Shown piece after piece: positions 34,006-44,100 of a stretch of 64,000 nt of DNA (its first letter is position 1; every line of letters starts with the position of its first letter). The translations under genes were made by a program, and so were the position numbers. This stretch comes from an uncultured Prevotellaceae bacterium. Lineage in GTDB: Bacteria > Bacteroidota > Bacteroidia > Bacteroidales > Bacteroidaceae. A model generated the notes under the pieces. That model had not been told where the DNA came from and searched no databases. It saw nothing but the letters and a program-made list of their open reading frames with translations. The DNA lies in the NCBI GenBank assembly GCA_902790625.1, contig CADASP010000018.1, positions 62,001 through 126,000 on the forward strand, read 5' to 3'.

Positions 34006-34479
34006 TCAGTCTGCCGACCTGCGCTCCACGACAATGCCGATGTCGGCAATGCCTGGCAACAGCTCGCGCGACATGTTGTGGGCGATGGCGATGTCGATGG
34101 TGTCGGCATCGGCTGTGGCCACCACGTCGTGCAGGGGGATGGAATAGTCGCAGAAGGTGTTGCTGCCGGTCTTCAGGTTCCCTTTGTCATCGGTAATGTC
34201 TATGCAGACTCTTTCGGAGTAGTTCTCGGGCTTGTTCTGATGGACGTCGAGCGTGAGCTGCGTATAGGGGTAGATGCTCGTTGCGCGTATGTTCACCATC
34301 ACCTGATAGCTTCCGGCCTGCTCCACCGGCACCACGAAGTGCAGCGAGTCGTCCTGCTGCCATCCCTGCAGACTGATGTGTTGGTAGTGGTTGTATATGG
34401 GCAAGCGGTTGCAGCTGGCCAGTGCCAGTGCAACCGCTGCCAACACGTATGGGATGCTATTGCTCCTTTGGCGCTTCAT
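34006..34479 (-). CDS. gldH: Gliding motility lipoprotein GldH
   Basis: 157 residues from the ATG at 34479 (MKRQRSNSIPYV); upstream in-frame sequence is the basic tail of the neighbouring gene read in another frame. Lipobox LASC near residue 23, then CNRLPIYNHYQHISLQGWQQ and YPYTQLTLDV, typical of GldH. GldH belongs to the accessory lipoproteins linked to gliding and type IX secretion in Flavobacterium, but homologues exist in non-gliding Bacteroidales, where the role is unclear. It overlaps the end of the PSP1-domain gene by 23 bp, a gene order common in Bacteroidales. Confidence 0.85.
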   Translation of the reverse strand: MKRQRSNSIPYVLAAVALALASCNRLPIYNHYQHISLQGWQQDDSLHFVVPVEQAGSYQVMVNIRATSIYPYTQLTLDVHQNKPENYSERVCIDITDDKGNLKTGSNTFCDYSIPLHDVVATADADTIDIAIAHNMSRELLPGIADIGIVVERRSAD

Positions 34480-35656
34480 TCTTGGGTGTTGCTTTGTGCG
34501 GCTCTGTCTTTCGCGGCTCTGCCTTTCGCGTCTCTGCGCTGCGTGCCTCGGCAGGCTTGGCGGCTTTCTTCTTTTTCTTCTTCTTAGCCTTGTCAAATCG
34601 GGTGATGCTGTCGCCGGCCAGCAGGTCGATGGGGCCTTCGGGTTCCTTCTTCTGGTCGTCGGGTTGCAGCTGTGCCGGTTTCTCGCCGCGTCGGTTCATC
34701 TCTATGATTTCCTTGGCACGCTGTGCGGTGATGGTCTCCAGGTTGACGGCCAATCGCTTGTCGGTGCTATAGGTGACAAGCTCTTCCAGGATGTCGCTCT
34801 TGAAGTAGAAGTAGTCGGCATCTTGCGTCTGCAGCACCACTTCGCGGTTGGGCAGCCGTCGGCCATGCTCAATGTAGTCGTCCACCTCGTAGTTCAGGCA
34901 GCACTTCAGCTTGGCACACATGCCCGCCAGCTTCTGCGGATTGAGCGAGATGTCCTGGAATCGTGCCGAGCCTGTGCTCACGCTGACAAAGTTCTTCATC
35001 CATGTGGCACAGCAAAGCTCTCGTCCGCAGGGGCCAGTGCCGCCTATGCGCCCTGCTTCCTGTCGGGCTCCAATCTGCTTCATCTCGATGCGCACGTGAA
35101 AGGCGGCGGCGAGGTCTTTGATGAGTTGGCGGAAGTCGACGCGCTCATCGGCGATATAGTAGAAGATGGCCTTCTGTCCGTCGCCCTGATATTCCACGTC
35201 GCCAATCTTCATCTTCAGTCCCAGCCCTTTGGCAATCTCGCGGCTCTCAATCATCGTCTCGTGCTCCAGTGCCTTGGCTTCGCGAAACTTGTCCATGTCG
35301 CTCTGACGTGCCAGACGGTAGATGCGCTTGATGTCGTCTTCGCTCTTCAGGTTGGCTTTCTTCAGTTGCAGCTTCACCAGCCGCCCCGTCAGCGTCACCA
35401 CGCCGATGTCGTGGCCTGGGCTGGCCTCCACGGCCACCACGTCGCCCTTTTTCAGCGGCAGGTTGTTCACGTTGTGGTAATAGCCCTTGCGGGTGTGCTT
35501 GAACTGCACTTCCACCAGGTCGGTGCTCTCGGCATTGCCCGGCACGTCGGCCAGCCAGTCGTAGGTGTTGAGTTGGCGGTCTTGGCGGCCTACGGCAGCG
35601 GCACACAGTCCACGGTCACAACCAGTACGTATGAGGTGTTCTTTCTGTTTTTCCAT
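34457..35656 (-). CDS. PSP1 domain protein (RicT/YaaT-like)
   Basis: 399 residues. PSP1 domain (about 40-240) with the cysteine cluster RIGGTGPCGRELCCATWM and GMCAKLKCCLNYE, the signature of RicT/YaaT, where Cys residues bind Fe-S clusters. In Bacillus RicT works with RicA/RicF in RNA maturation via RNase Y and in phosphorelay control; the role in Bacteroidota is inferred only. The last 60 residues form a Lys/Ala/Glu-rich disordered tail (KAKKKKKKKAAKPAEARSAE) likely able to bind RNA. First gene of the operon that includes gldH, driven by a consensus promoter. Confidence 0.88.
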   Translation of the reverse strand: MEKQKEHLIRTGCDRGLCAAAVGRQDRQLNTYDWLADVPGNAESTDLVEVQFKHTRKGYYHNVNNLPLKKGDVVAVEASPGHDIGVVTLTGRLVKLQLKKANLKSEDDIKRIYRLARQSDMDKFREAKALEHETMIESREIAKGLGLKMKIGDVEYQGDGQKAIFYYIADERVDFRQLIKDLAAAFHVRIEMKQIGARQEAGRIGGTGPCGRELCCATWMKNFVSVSTGSARFQDISLNPQKLAGMCAKLKCCLNYEVDDYIEHGRRLPNREVVLQTQDADYFYFKSDILEELVTYSTDKRLAVNLETITAQRAKEIIEMNRRGEKPAQLQPDDQKKEPEGPIDLLAGDSITRFDKAKKKKKKKAAKPAEARSAETRKAEPRKTEPHKATPKNEAPKEQ

Positions 35657-35690
35657 ATATAAAAATGTATGAACAATATATTAAGACGTG

Positions 35691-35722
35691 CAAAGTTAGT
35701 GCAAACCGAGCAAAAAACCAAA
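35691..35722 (-). promoter_or_regulatory. Promoter of the PSP1-gldH-AddAB operon
   Basis: Minus strand: TTTG (35722-35719), 20 bp, TAACTTTG (35698-35691), 35 bp upstream of the ATG. Confidence 0.8.
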
Positions 35723-35739
35723 TTTTTGGTTGAAAAAAT

Positions 35740-35916
35740 GTGGGGAGGGGGAGTGAAAGGGGAGTGAAGGGGAGTGAAGAGGGGGTGAATGGGATGATAG
35801 TCTTGAATATGAACTATGGTTCTTTTGCCCCTTTTCATTTGCTATAATGCTTTTTTGGATGAACTATCGTCCTTTCACTCCCCTTCACTCCCTTTCACTC
35901 CCTCTTCACTCCAGAC
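35740..35916. repeat. Facing GAGTGAA-type heptamer repeats
   Basis: GGGGAGTGAAAGGGGAGTGA on the left (about 35741-35790) faces CCTTTCACTCCCCTTCACTC and CCCTCTTCACTCC on the right (about 35871-35916), so the two arrays are inverted. No gene lies between. The unit GAGTGAA(G) belongs to the heptamer family seen at 44406, 48731 and inside uvrA. Confidence 0.6.
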
Positions 35917-35962
35917 CTGCAAAGCTTTTTATATGGCGGCAATAGAAATAGACGCGTTTTTA

Positions 35963-35993
35963 TTTGGAGTTTCACATTTTTTTTGTAATTTTG
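35963..35993 (+). promoter_or_regulatory. Promoter of the cytidylate-kinase-like gene
   Basis: TTTG (35963-35966), 19 bp, TAATTTTG (35986-35993); ATG 29 bp downstream. Confidence 0.8.
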
Positions 35994-36021
35994 CAAATGA
36001 AAACCAAAACTTATCCATTGT

Positions 36022-36642
36022 ATGAACAAGGAGGAAAGATTCGTAATAACCATCAGCCGCCAGTTTGGCACCGGCGGTCATGAGATTGGAGCCGAGCTGG
36101 CCCGCCGCTTGGGCGTGAAGCTGCTCGATAAGCAAATCATCAACGAGGTGGCCCGCAAGTTTGACGGCGTGGAGGATGCCGTGGAGAAGATTGAGCTGCG
36201 CAATCCGTTGTGGCGCGACGACTTCACCGCCTTCTATCGTCAGTATATGGCCGGGGCGGAGTATAACGGGCAGGAGCACGACCAGACCAGTCGCCGCCTC
36301 TTTGAGGCACAGGCCGAGACCATTCGCCGCATCGCTGCCCAAGAGTCGTGCATCATCGTGGGGCGCTGTGGCTTTCACATCTTCCGCGACCACCTCAATG
36401 CGCTGAAAATCTTCGTGCATGCCGACGATGAATGCCGCAAGCGCCGCATCGCCGAGAAGTTCGACATCTCCGAGCAGGATGCTGCTGCCATGATTGTCGA
36501 CAACGACTACTCGCGCGAACTCTACACCAAGACCTTCACCGGCAGCGACTGGCAGGATGCCCGCAACTACGACGTGGCCCTCAACGTGAGGCAGTTTGGC
36601 GTCAACGGAGCCGTTGACTTCCTGATGAACGTCATTGGCTGA
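36022..36642 (+). CDS. Cytidylate kinase-like family protein
   Basis: 206 residues, cytidylate-kinase-like (PF13189). Instead of a classic P-loop the N-terminus reads ITISRQFGTGGHEIGAELAR (about 9-28), the form used by this family; a lid-like region (RRIAEKFDISEQDAAAMIVD) and the tail SDWQDARNYDVALNVRQFG follow. Probable nucleoside monophosphate kinase; which nucleotide it uses is not known, and a separate canonical Cmk is usually present in these genomes. 20 bp before the TerB-DnaJ gene, probably in one operon. Confidence 0.88.
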   Translation: MNKEERFVITISRQFGTGGHEIGAELARRLGVKLLDKQIINEVARKFDGVEDAVEKIELRNPLWRDDFTAFYRQYMAGAEYNGQEHDQTSRRLFEAQAETIRRIAAQESCIIVGRCGFHIFRDHLNALKIFVHADDECRKRRIAEKFDISEQDAAAMIVDNDYSRELYTKTFTGSDWQDARNYDVALNVRQFGVNGAVDFLMNVIG

Positions 36643-36662
36643 CACCTTCAATTCGCTGACAC

Positions 36663-37466
36663 GTGGGACTGGGAAAGTGGATTGCCGGCTACTTAGGCTG
36701 GATTGTGCTTGGACCCATAGGGGGAATCCTGGGATTCCTGTTGGGGTCGATACTGGAGTCGTCATCTTCCTCGGCTTCGTCGGCCGGAGGGCAGAGTGGT
36801 GAGCACGCATCGGGCTTTGAAGAGCAGAGGCAACAAACCCGCGCCAACCAGCAGCAGGGCGACCGCAACAGTTTCCTGCTGTCGATGCTGGTGATGGCTG
36901 CCTATATCATCCGTGCCGACGGGCGCGTGATGCACTCTGAGATGGAGATGGTGCGTGGGTTCCTGCGCCAGAATTTTGGTGCTGATGCCGAGCAGCAAGG
37001 CAACGACATCTTGTTGCGCCTCTTCGACGAGGAGAAACGGCAGGGGCGTGTGGCCTTCCGACGCACTATCCGTCAGAGTTGTGAGGAGGCCGCCCGTTTC
37101 CTCGACTACAGCGGACGGCTACAGCTGCTCAACTTCCTGGTGATGATTGCCCAGGCCGATGGGCAGGTGGCCAGCAGCGAGGTGGACGCGCTGAAGGATG
37201 TGGCCCGCTGGATGCAGATGAACACCAGCGAGGTCGACTCCATGCTCCATCTGAAGGGCGACTCGCTCGACGATGCCTATCGCGTGCTGGGTGTCAGCCC
37301 GCAGGCCACCGACGACGAGCTGCGCCGTGCCTACCGTCGACTGGCTCTGGAGCACCATCCCGACCGTGTGGCCAAGTTGGGCGAAGATGTGCGCAAGGCT
37401 GCTGAAAAGAAGTTCCAGGAAATCAACGCCGCCAAGGAGCGCATCTGGAAGGCTCGTGGGCTATGA
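36663..37466 (+). CDS. TerB-DnaJ domain protein (DjlA-like co-chaperone)
   Basis: 267 residues from a GTG start. A Gly-rich hydrophobic N-terminal helix (YLGWIVLGPIGGILGFLLGS, residues 10-29) anchors it in the membrane; a disordered Ser/Gln linker follows, then a TerB/DjlA-like helical domain (about 65-195; MVMAAYIIRADGRVMHSEME with its repeat-like partner MIAQADGQVASSEVD), and a C-terminal J domain (about 200-267) with the HPD motif in LALEHHPDRV. It should stimulate DnaK ATPase near the inner membrane. Architecture matches DjlA of proteobacteria. Confidence 0.88.
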   Translation: MGLGKWIAGYLGWIVLGPIGGILGFLLGSILESSSSSASSAGGQSGEHASGFEEQRQQTRANQQQGDRNSFLLSMLVMAAYIIRADGRVMHSEMEMVRGFLRQNFGADAEQQGNDILLRLFDEEKRQGRVAFRRTIRQSCEEAARFLDYSGRLQLLNFLVMIAQADGQVASSEVDALKDVARWMQMNTSEVDSMLHLKGDSLDDAYRVLGVSPQATDDELRRAYRRLALEHHPDRVAKLGEDVRKAAEKKFQEINAAKERIWKARGL

Positions 37467-37515
37467 TATTTTTTAAGTGAAGAGTTAAGAGTGAAAAGTG
37501 AAGAATTTCTTCGAG

Positions 37516-37759
37516 GTACGGTTGAAAAGACGCTGAAAGCGTCACCGCTCAATAGCCGTAGGTCGGAACGACCTGCGGGTATAACGGCAGAAGGTACATC
37601 GACCCTGAAGGGGTCGCCCGTGAGCATGGGGGCGACCCCTTCAGGGTCGTTATTACCCAGTACTTGTTATCCGCAGGTCGTTCCGACCTACGGCTATTGA
37701 GAGGAGACGCTTTCAGCGTCTGGAATCTTCAAATAACGCTACCGTCTTTTCAACCGTAC
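37516..37759. repeat. Modular palindromic element, copy B (one internal module)
   Basis: The same 16-bp terminal inverted repeats as copy A (37516-37531 and 37744-37759). Between the two AATAGCCG.AGGTCG arms lies one module, GTACATCGACCCTGAAGGGG facing GCGACCCCTTCAGGGTCGTT. Preceded by heptamers of GTGAAGA (37475-37510) and followed by CCCTCCA-type heptamers (about 37826-37880). The gap 37467-37919 holds no gene. Confidence 0.75.
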
Positions 37760-37919
37760 GAATTTCTTTCAGTCGCTGCGCTTTGTGAAAGGGTCCCTTC
37801 GGGCCGAGCGGCTACAGCAGTTCTATCCTCCTTCCTCCCTCCACCTTCAACCCTCCACCTTCCTCCCTCCACTCACCTCTAAACTATCGAATTGCTTCCT
37901 GAGAAGGGGAGAACAATAT

Positions 37920-38600
37920 TCACTTTCCACATAAAAGCCTTTCTATTTGTTTGTTGTCTGCCTCAGGCAGGATTTTGTGGAAGTGGGCCAGTATTCGTTG
38001 GTAGGATTCTTCGGGCGTTCGCTCGCATTTCATCGCGTCCTTACCCAACTGCTGCTCGGGCGTGGTGAGCAAGGCCCAGCCCCAGCCATATTCGTTGTTG
38101 TGCTTGTCGCGGGGATATACGAAGTCCTCTGTCGTTATCCTGCAGGCCATCTGCAGCTTGGTGACGTAGGCATCGAACCGGCTCCGCATCTTCGGCCCCG
38201 TGAAACCACAGGCGGCGCGCAGCTCCCTCGTTATCAGGCTGCCGTGCTCTTGCAGTGTCAGCAGGATGGCTTCTTCTACGCTGCCTTCCTCTGGCTGGGG
38301 ATGCTTGCTGCGACGATAGTTGCAGAAGTCGGGCCACCACTCGCGACTGATGAAGCCAGCCTTGCCTGCAAAGAACTTGCCATAGACGCAGATGCCCTCC
38401 TGCACGATGGGCCCTTTCCACTTCCACAGCGGCCAGTCCCATCCACCATCGGGGAGAACCACGTAGCGGTTGTCATCGTCTACCACCTCCTCGGCCGAGA
38501 ACCCTGCGATGCCACTATAGAGCAGTGGCAGGAAGCCCACCTCCTGGATATAGGCCATCAGCTCTGGGCAACTGTGAATCTCTTCTCGATGCTGTCTCAT
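37920..38600 (-). CDS. AlkZ-related protein
   Basis: 226 residues. Resembles the AlkZ-related (YcaQ-like) group: WPLWKWKGPIVQEGICVYGKF, KAGFISREWWPDFCNYRRSK, SLITRELRAACGF and YGWGWALLTTPEQ. AlkZ/YcaQ enzymes are winged-helix DNA glycosylases that unhook crosslinks; members of this shorter group are untested as far as I know, and the catalytic Gln-x-Gln motif of AlkZ is not evident, so activity is uncertain. Its ATG overlaps the msrC stop (4 bp), which implies translational coupling. Confidence 0.65.
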   Translation of the reverse strand: MRQHREEIHSCPELMAYIQEVGFLPLLYSGIAGFSAEEVVDDDNRYVVLPDGGWDWPLWKWKGPIVQEGICVYGKFFAGKAGFISREWWPDFCNYRRSKHPQPEEGSVEEAILLTLQEHGSLITRELRAACGFTGPKMRSRFDAYVTKLQMACRITTEDFVYPRDKHNNEYGWGWALLTTPEQQLGKDAMKCERTPEESYQRILAHFHKILPEADNKQIERLLCGK

Positions 38601-39094
38601 ATCTTCTTCGTGTGGGATGACACCATCTTACAAATCTCCTCCAGATACCTGCTGTCGATGTCGTCGAAGGTGGCCAGCCGCTCGCTGTCGATGTCGAGCA
38701 CGGCAAAGACCTCTCCGTCGTCGCCGAAGAGTGGCACCACAATCTCTGACTTCGATTCGCTGCTGCACGCGATGTGTCCGGGAAACAGTTCCACGTCGGG
38801 CACCACGATGGTGGCACCCCGTTTCCATGCTGTCCCGCACACGCCACGCCCGTAAGCGATGTGGATGCAGGCCACTGGCCCCTGAAACGGACCGAGTATC
38901 AGCTCCCCTCCGCTGACGCGGTAGAACCCTGTCCACCAGAATCGCATCTCCTGATGGATGGCGGCTGCCACGTTGCTCATGATGGCTGTCATGTCGGTCT
39001 CGCCCTCGATGAGTGCGCTGATGGCGCTCGTCAGAGCCTTGTATTTCTCTTCTTTCAAGTTTTGTTCCGTCGTTTCCGTATGGTTATTGCTCAT
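38597..39094 (-). CDS. msrC: Free methionine-(R)-sulfoxide reductase (GAF domain)
   Basis: 165 residues, a single GAF domain. The three redox cysteines of fRMsr are in place: GPVACIHIAYGRGVCGTAW supplies two and HIACSSESKSEIVVP the third. Reduces free methionine-R-sulfoxide in the cytoplasm with thioredoxin as donor. Coupled by a 4-bp overlap to the AlkZ-related gene, so the pair may answer oxidative or alkylating damage; that link is inference. Confidence 0.93.
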   Translation of the reverse strand: MSNNHTETTEQNLKEEKYKALTSAISALIEGETDMTAIMSNVAAAIHQEMRFWWTGFYRVSGGELILGPFQGPVACIHIAYGRGVCGTAWKRGATIVVPDVELFPGHIACSSESKSEIVVPLFGDDGEVFAVLDIDSERLATFDDIDSRYLEEICKMVSSHTKKI

Positions 39095-39125
39095 GTTTGC
39101 TTCCGTTGTTTCGAAATATTTGCTG

Positions 39126-39156
39126 CAAAAATAAGCATTTATTCTGAAACGACAAA
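39126..39156 (-). promoter_or_regulatory. Promoter of msrC
   Basis: Minus strand: TTTG (39156-39153), 19 bp, TATTTTTG (39133-39126), about 30 bp upstream of the start. Confidence 0.75.
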
Positions 39157-39203
39157 ATAGTAGCCGTTAAGTAATAATAAAAATAATGATTATACATGAT
39201 CAG

Positions 39204-39577
39204 GTGACAAGGACGCTGAAAGCGTCCACTCTCAATAGCCGTAGGTCGGAACGACCTGCGGATAGGACGACAGGCGATACATCGACCCTAAAGGGGGCGC
39301 CCATTCATTCAGATGGTGGTCGCCCATGAGTACGGGCGACCCTTTCAGGGTCGTTATCACCTCATAACCTATTATCCGTAGGTCGGTACGACCTGCGGAT
39401 AGAACGCCAAAAGGTACATCGACCCTGAAGGGGTCGCCCACCTATACTGCCGGAAAGGCCTCACGTAAGTACGGGCGACCCCTTCAGGGTCGTTATCACC
39501 CCGTACCTACTATCCGCAGGTCGTACCGACCTACGGCTATTGAGAGGAGACGGCTTCACCGTCTTTTCAACCGTTCA
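39204..39577. repeat. Modular palindromic element, copy C (two internal modules)
   Basis: Starts AGGTGACAAGGACGCTGAAA and ends GTCTTTTCAACCGTTCAG. Two tandem copies of the CGACCCTGAAGGGGTCGCCC / GGGCGACCCCTTCAGGGTCG module are separated by a third AGGTCGGTACGACCT palindrome. Its left end is like copy D and its right end like copies A and B, so it appears to be a hybrid. Open frames within it are artefacts. Confidence 0.7.
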
Positions 39578-39579
39578 GG

Positions 39580-39969
39580 TTGAAAGGTTTTTATCTGTAT
39601 TTTTTGTCTTTATCTGTTTTTCTAACAAGAATTAACCGCTCAGTCGGATTTCGCTCGTGGCAGGGCCAGCGTGGTGAACCGAGTTGTTACGAAATTGAAC
39701 ACCCGACAGCTAATAATCGGAAAGAATGTCAAGATTTTTCAAAACAAAATTTGTTCACGGATTCGAGGCAATCTGGCGCGAAAAAGGCCCGTTTGGGAGC
39801 ATTGTTCAACCCTCGACAGATGGAAAAGCGAGGGGGAAAAGCCAGATTTTTGCACACGTGCTATGGTTTTATTTTTTTTCGGCGTTGACTTTTTAAAGCC
39901 AGCGATGCCCATTTTTCGCTAAATCAATCCCAATCAGTTGAATGGCAATCATTTAGTAAAACCTTTCAA
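39580..39969. repeat. 390-bp gene-free segment with 12-bp terminal inverted repeats
   Basis: TTGAAAGGTTTT (39580-39591) and AAAACCTTTCAA (39958-39969) are perfect inverted repeats around a segment without a convincing gene. It directly follows repeat copy C. It could be a MITE-like remnant or chance; no target duplication was seen. The rest of the gap to 40198 is also gene-free. Confidence 0.3.
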
Positions 39970-40198
39970 AACTCAAAAATTTTCGACCAAAAGTTTTTTC
40001 GCGCAGAATTTTTGAATTATGGAGGGGTTAAATGGCCATTTTGTCAATATCTTTTACGTCCCCTCGTCCTGTCAGTTCAGTTCCGATTTTGAACATAGGG
40101 GTGCCCTATTTGACGCTCTTTTGAATCAAAGTTGCTAATAGTTACAGACCCCACCCCCAGCCCAAACACCCACTCCCAACCCCTCCCCAAGGGAACGA

Positions 40199-40320
40199 CC
40201 CACCCCCAGCCCCTCCCCAAGGGAGGGGAGCTTGGCTACTTTTGCTGTTGTTTGTTCCGTTGAATATCTCATTGCAAGTCTATATCAACTCCCCTCCCTT
40301 AGGGAGGGGTTGGGGGTGGG
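40199..40320. repeat. Paired-hairpin repeat (family 3), complete copy
   Basis: Arms at 40199-40230 and 40289-40320 (CCCCTCCCCAAGGGAGGGGA core) with a 58-bp spacer that is largely the same as that at 32800-32857 (compare ACTTTTGCTG and GTCTATAT). Extra arm fragments precede it (40150-40198). On the minus strand the mini-frame (MRYSTEQTTAKVAKLPSLGE) opens but leads into no gene. Confidence 0.75.
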
Positions 40321-40351
40321 TTTCTTTCATGGGGGGCGGGGAGGGGGGGAC

Positions 40352-41065
40352 TTAGAGTTGAGCTTTATATTCGCTCATGAGCGCCTCATGCTCTGCCGAC
40401 CCTACGACGAGCCTCTGCCGTTCCAAGGTTGCGCTGTGCTTGCCGAATGCCATCATCACCCGCTTGGCGGGCTTGGTGGGCGAAGTGAACACCTGGCACT
40501 CGCGCTGCTTGAAGAACCCCGCCAAGGCGGCCTCGCTCTCCATGCTGCCCTGCGCATCCGCTGGCACCACCACCGATAGTTGCCCGCCATCGGCCAACAA
40601 CCGCCAGGCATGTTCCATCAGCATTCTGAAAGTGAGTGCCTGGGTGTGGCGCGCCAGCGTGCGACTGGCATCGGGGCTATGGAGCGCGTTGGCGAAATAG
40701 GGTGGGTTGCTCACGATGGCGTCGTAGCATGCCGAACTTTCGAGCGCACAGAAATCGGCATGGCGAATGTCGATGCGGCTGGCAAAGGGCGATGCTTGCG
40801 CATTTTGGAACGCCTGCTGCACCGCGTCAGCGTCGATGTCTATGCCCATCACGTGGGCCTGTGCGTAGCGCTGGGCCATCATCAGGGCGATGATGCCCGT
40901 GCCCGTGCCCACATCGAGGATGGTCGGTGCATCGCCGCTGGTGGAGGGCAGACGTGCCCACGCCCCCAGCAGGGTGCCGTCGGTGCCCACCTTCATGGCG
41001 CATCGGCTCTGGCGGATGGTAAACAGCCTGAATTGGAAGTAATCGTTGCTCAAGGGAATCTTCAA
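40352..41065 (-). CDS. trmN6: tRNA1(Val) (adenine-N6)-methyltransferase
   Basis: 237 residues, Rossmann-fold SAM methyltransferase. N-terminus FRLFTIRQSRCAMKVGTDGTLLGAW is the TrmN6/YfiC signature; SAM-binding motif I ILDVGTGTGIIALMMAQ, acidic IDIDADAV, and the catalytic NPPY in DAIVSNPPYF. It methylates A37 of tRNA1(Val). A TAATTTTG box on the minus strand (41083-41076) sits just upstream of the ATG but lacks a well-placed -33. Confidence 0.9.
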   Translation of the reverse strand: MKIPLSNDYFQFRLFTIRQSRCAMKVGTDGTLLGAWARLPSTSGDAPTILDVGTGTGIIALMMAQRYAQAHVMGIDIDADAVQQAFQNAQASPFASRIDIRHADFCALESSACYDAIVSNPPYFANALHSPDASRTLARHTQALTFRMLMEHAWRLLADGGQLSVVVPADAQGSMESEAALAGFFKQRECQVFTSPTKPAKRVMMAFGKHSATLERQRLVVGSAEHEALMSEYKAQL

Positions 41066-41182
41066 AAATGTTGGGCAAAATTACGAAAAAAGGAGGCAAA
41101 CGTGCCTTTCGTCGTTATTAAATAAAGTTAAAATGGTAAATAGCTGCTAAACGAGCCGTAGGTGAATCCGTCATAAAGTCAC

Positions 41183-44100
41183 ATGGAACCCAAAAGCCAA
41201 ACTATGCATAGATTATCGCGAATTTTCGCCCAAGTATTGTTTTTCATTGTCTTTTCCATATCCAGCGCATTGGCTCAGACCACTGTTTCGGGAAAGTTGC
41301 TTGATTCCGAGACCCGTGAAGCCTTGTCCAAGGCTACGCTGCAACTATATAAAATAGGTAAGAGCGACACCACGTTCACCGCCGGAGTGATTTCTGGCGA
41401 GCAGGGTGCTTTCACCTTCAATGGGGTGGGGCAGGGCACCTATCAGCTGCGTGCCACCTACTTGGGCTATCAGCCCCTGACGAAGACCATCACCGTGGCC
41501 CGCCGTCCGTTAGCCTTGGGCAATATGACGATGGAGCCCTCTGCCGTGCTGCTCGACGAGGCCGTGGTGACGGCCAACATCCCCAAGATGGTCATCAAAG
41601 ACGACACCGTGGTCTACAATGCCGATGCCTTCCGCGTGCCCGAAGGCTCGGTCATCGAGGCGCTGGTGGAGATGCTGCCGGGCGCGAAGATTGACGACGA
41701 CGGCAAAATCAGCATCAATGGCAAGGACGTGAAGAAGTTCAAGCTCGACGGCCGCGACTTCATGACGGGCAACAACGATGCCGTGATGAAGAACCTGCCG
41801 TCGTATGTCATCGATAAGGTGAAGGCCTACGACGAGAAGAGCGACTTGAGCCGAATGACGGGCGTTGACGATGGCAACGACGACTTTGTGCTGGAGTTCA
41901 CCACCAAGCGCAGTGCCCGCAACGGCATACAGGCCAACCCCGACGTGGGCATCGGCACCGACAAGCGCTATGGCATACGACTGACGGCCATGAAGCCCTT
42001 CGGTGCCATGCGCTACACCTTCATGGGCAATGCCAACAACGTGAACGACCGAAACTTCAGCGGACGAGGCGGACGTGGACGTGGCAACGGCAACGGACAG
42101 CGCGAGACGAAGACTGGTGCACTGGATGCCAGCTATGAGAGCCAGCGCAAGCCCAACGGTGCGAACTTGAGGATGAGCGGCCGCGTGACTTACACCCGCA
42201 ACGATGCCGACAACTGGAGCCGCAACGGTTCCGAAAACTTCGTCAACACCCGTGGCGGAGCTTTCTCGAACAGCACCAACCAGAGCTATTCGCGCAACAA
42301 CAGTTGGACGGGTAACATGAACATACAGTGGGCCATCGACACGCTCACCAACGTATCCTTCCGCCCCAATGTGAGCATCTCGAACAACGACAGTCGCTCG
42401 TTCTCGAGCAACGCCTCGTTCAACGCCAATCCCTTCGACTACGTCGCCGATGCCCTCGACCAGAGGAGCATTCAGTATATGAACGAGCGGGGCCTCATCG
42501 TCAACAACCGACAGGGCAAGTCGCTGGGCCACGGCTCCAACAAGAACCTGAGCACGCAGATGCAGCTCTACCGCCGCTTCGGCAGCCGTGGGCGCAACAT
42601 CGCCATCAGTGGCAACATCAACTACAGCGATGGCGACAACCGCAACGCCAACCTCTCGGCAGTGCACCTCTACCAGCAGAAGGACCAGTTTGGCAACGAC
42701 TCCACCTATCAGACCAACCGCTACACGCTCTCGGCCAACAACAACTTTAGCTATTCGCTCGGAGCCACCTACACCGAACCGCTCTACACCTTCAAGCCGA
42801 AGCCAGAGCCAGAAGACACCACCCAGCAGCAGGCACGCGGCCCCTTTGGCAACCGTAACCGTGTGCGCTCATTCGGCGCTCAGGGCATCTTCCTGCAGCT
42901 GAACTACCGTTTCAACCACAGCTACCAGAAGAACGACCCCTCGACCTACGACCTGCCCGACCTGGGTGAGCCTGCCTTCCTCGATGTGCTCAACGACTAT
43001 CAGGAGTGGGCGCGACTCTTCGGCTATCTCGACAACCCTTACGAGATGTACCTCAGCGACCGTCTGAGCCGCTACTCCGAGCGTACCGAAGACGGACAGA
43101 ACATCGACCTGCAGCTGCGCTTGGTGCGCGAGAAGCTGAACATGAACCTCGGCGTCACCATCCAGCCCCAGCACTCGCACTACATACAGCAGTATCTGGG
43201 CGTGCCCATCGACACCACACGCACCGTGACCAACTACTCGCCCACGCTGAACCTGCGCTACCGCTTCAACCAGCAGACCAACCTGCAGGTGACGCTGCGC
43301 GGCAACACCTCGCAACCCAGCATCACGCAGATGCTCGACATCTACGACGATACCAACCCGCTCAATATCTCGATGGGTAATCCAGGACTGAAGCCCTCGT
43401 TCACTTACAACCTGAACACCAACTTCCAGAAGCAGCGCGCACCAACGTTGGTGGAGGACAGCCTGGGCTTCCAAATTCCCAAGGCGCAAGCCCACTGGAG
43501 CTATAGCTTCAACGCCAGCATGCGGCGCACCAACAACTCCATCGGCAATGTGGTGACCTACAACGAGACCACGGGTGGACGCATATCGCGACCGGAGAAC
43601 ATCAACGGCAACTGGGGCGTGAATGGTGGCGGCTCGTTCAACATCGGACTCGACACGCTGAACCGTTGGGACATCAGCGGAGGCATCAACGGCAGCTACA
43701 ACCACCAGATAGGCTACGTGAACCTGAACCGCACGGCCATACCCGACCGCAACGTGACGCACACCTACAACTTCTCGCCCGACCTGTCGCTGAGCTACCG
43801 CAACCGCTGGTTCAATTTCTCGTTGAACTTCCGTGCAACCTATGCCCGCACCGAGAACCGCTTGCAGGCCTCGCGCAACCTCACCACCTGGAACTTCAAC
43901 TACGGCGGCAACATGAGGCTCGACCCCAACCAGCTGAAGGGCCGCCCAAGGAATGCGGCATCATTGCCAACGCTTACCACCGACTTCCACGTCTATAGCA
44001 AGCGCGGATATAGCGATGCCACGCTGAACACCAACGAATTTATTTGGAATGCCCAGCTGAGCTATAGCTTCCTGCGTGGCAGGTCGCTCACGGTGATGTT

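Noticed and set aside
37491..37700. Short frames inside the palindromic repeats (also at 39232-39441 and 61921-62139)
   Set aside because: They encode the same RVDVP/QVVPTYGY-like peptides only because the repeat DNA is the same; they run across hairpin arms and lack independent gene features.
39580..39888. A 102-codon frame in the gap before trmN6
   Set aside because: No promoter, no recognisable motif and mixed composition; a second overlapping frame is equally long.
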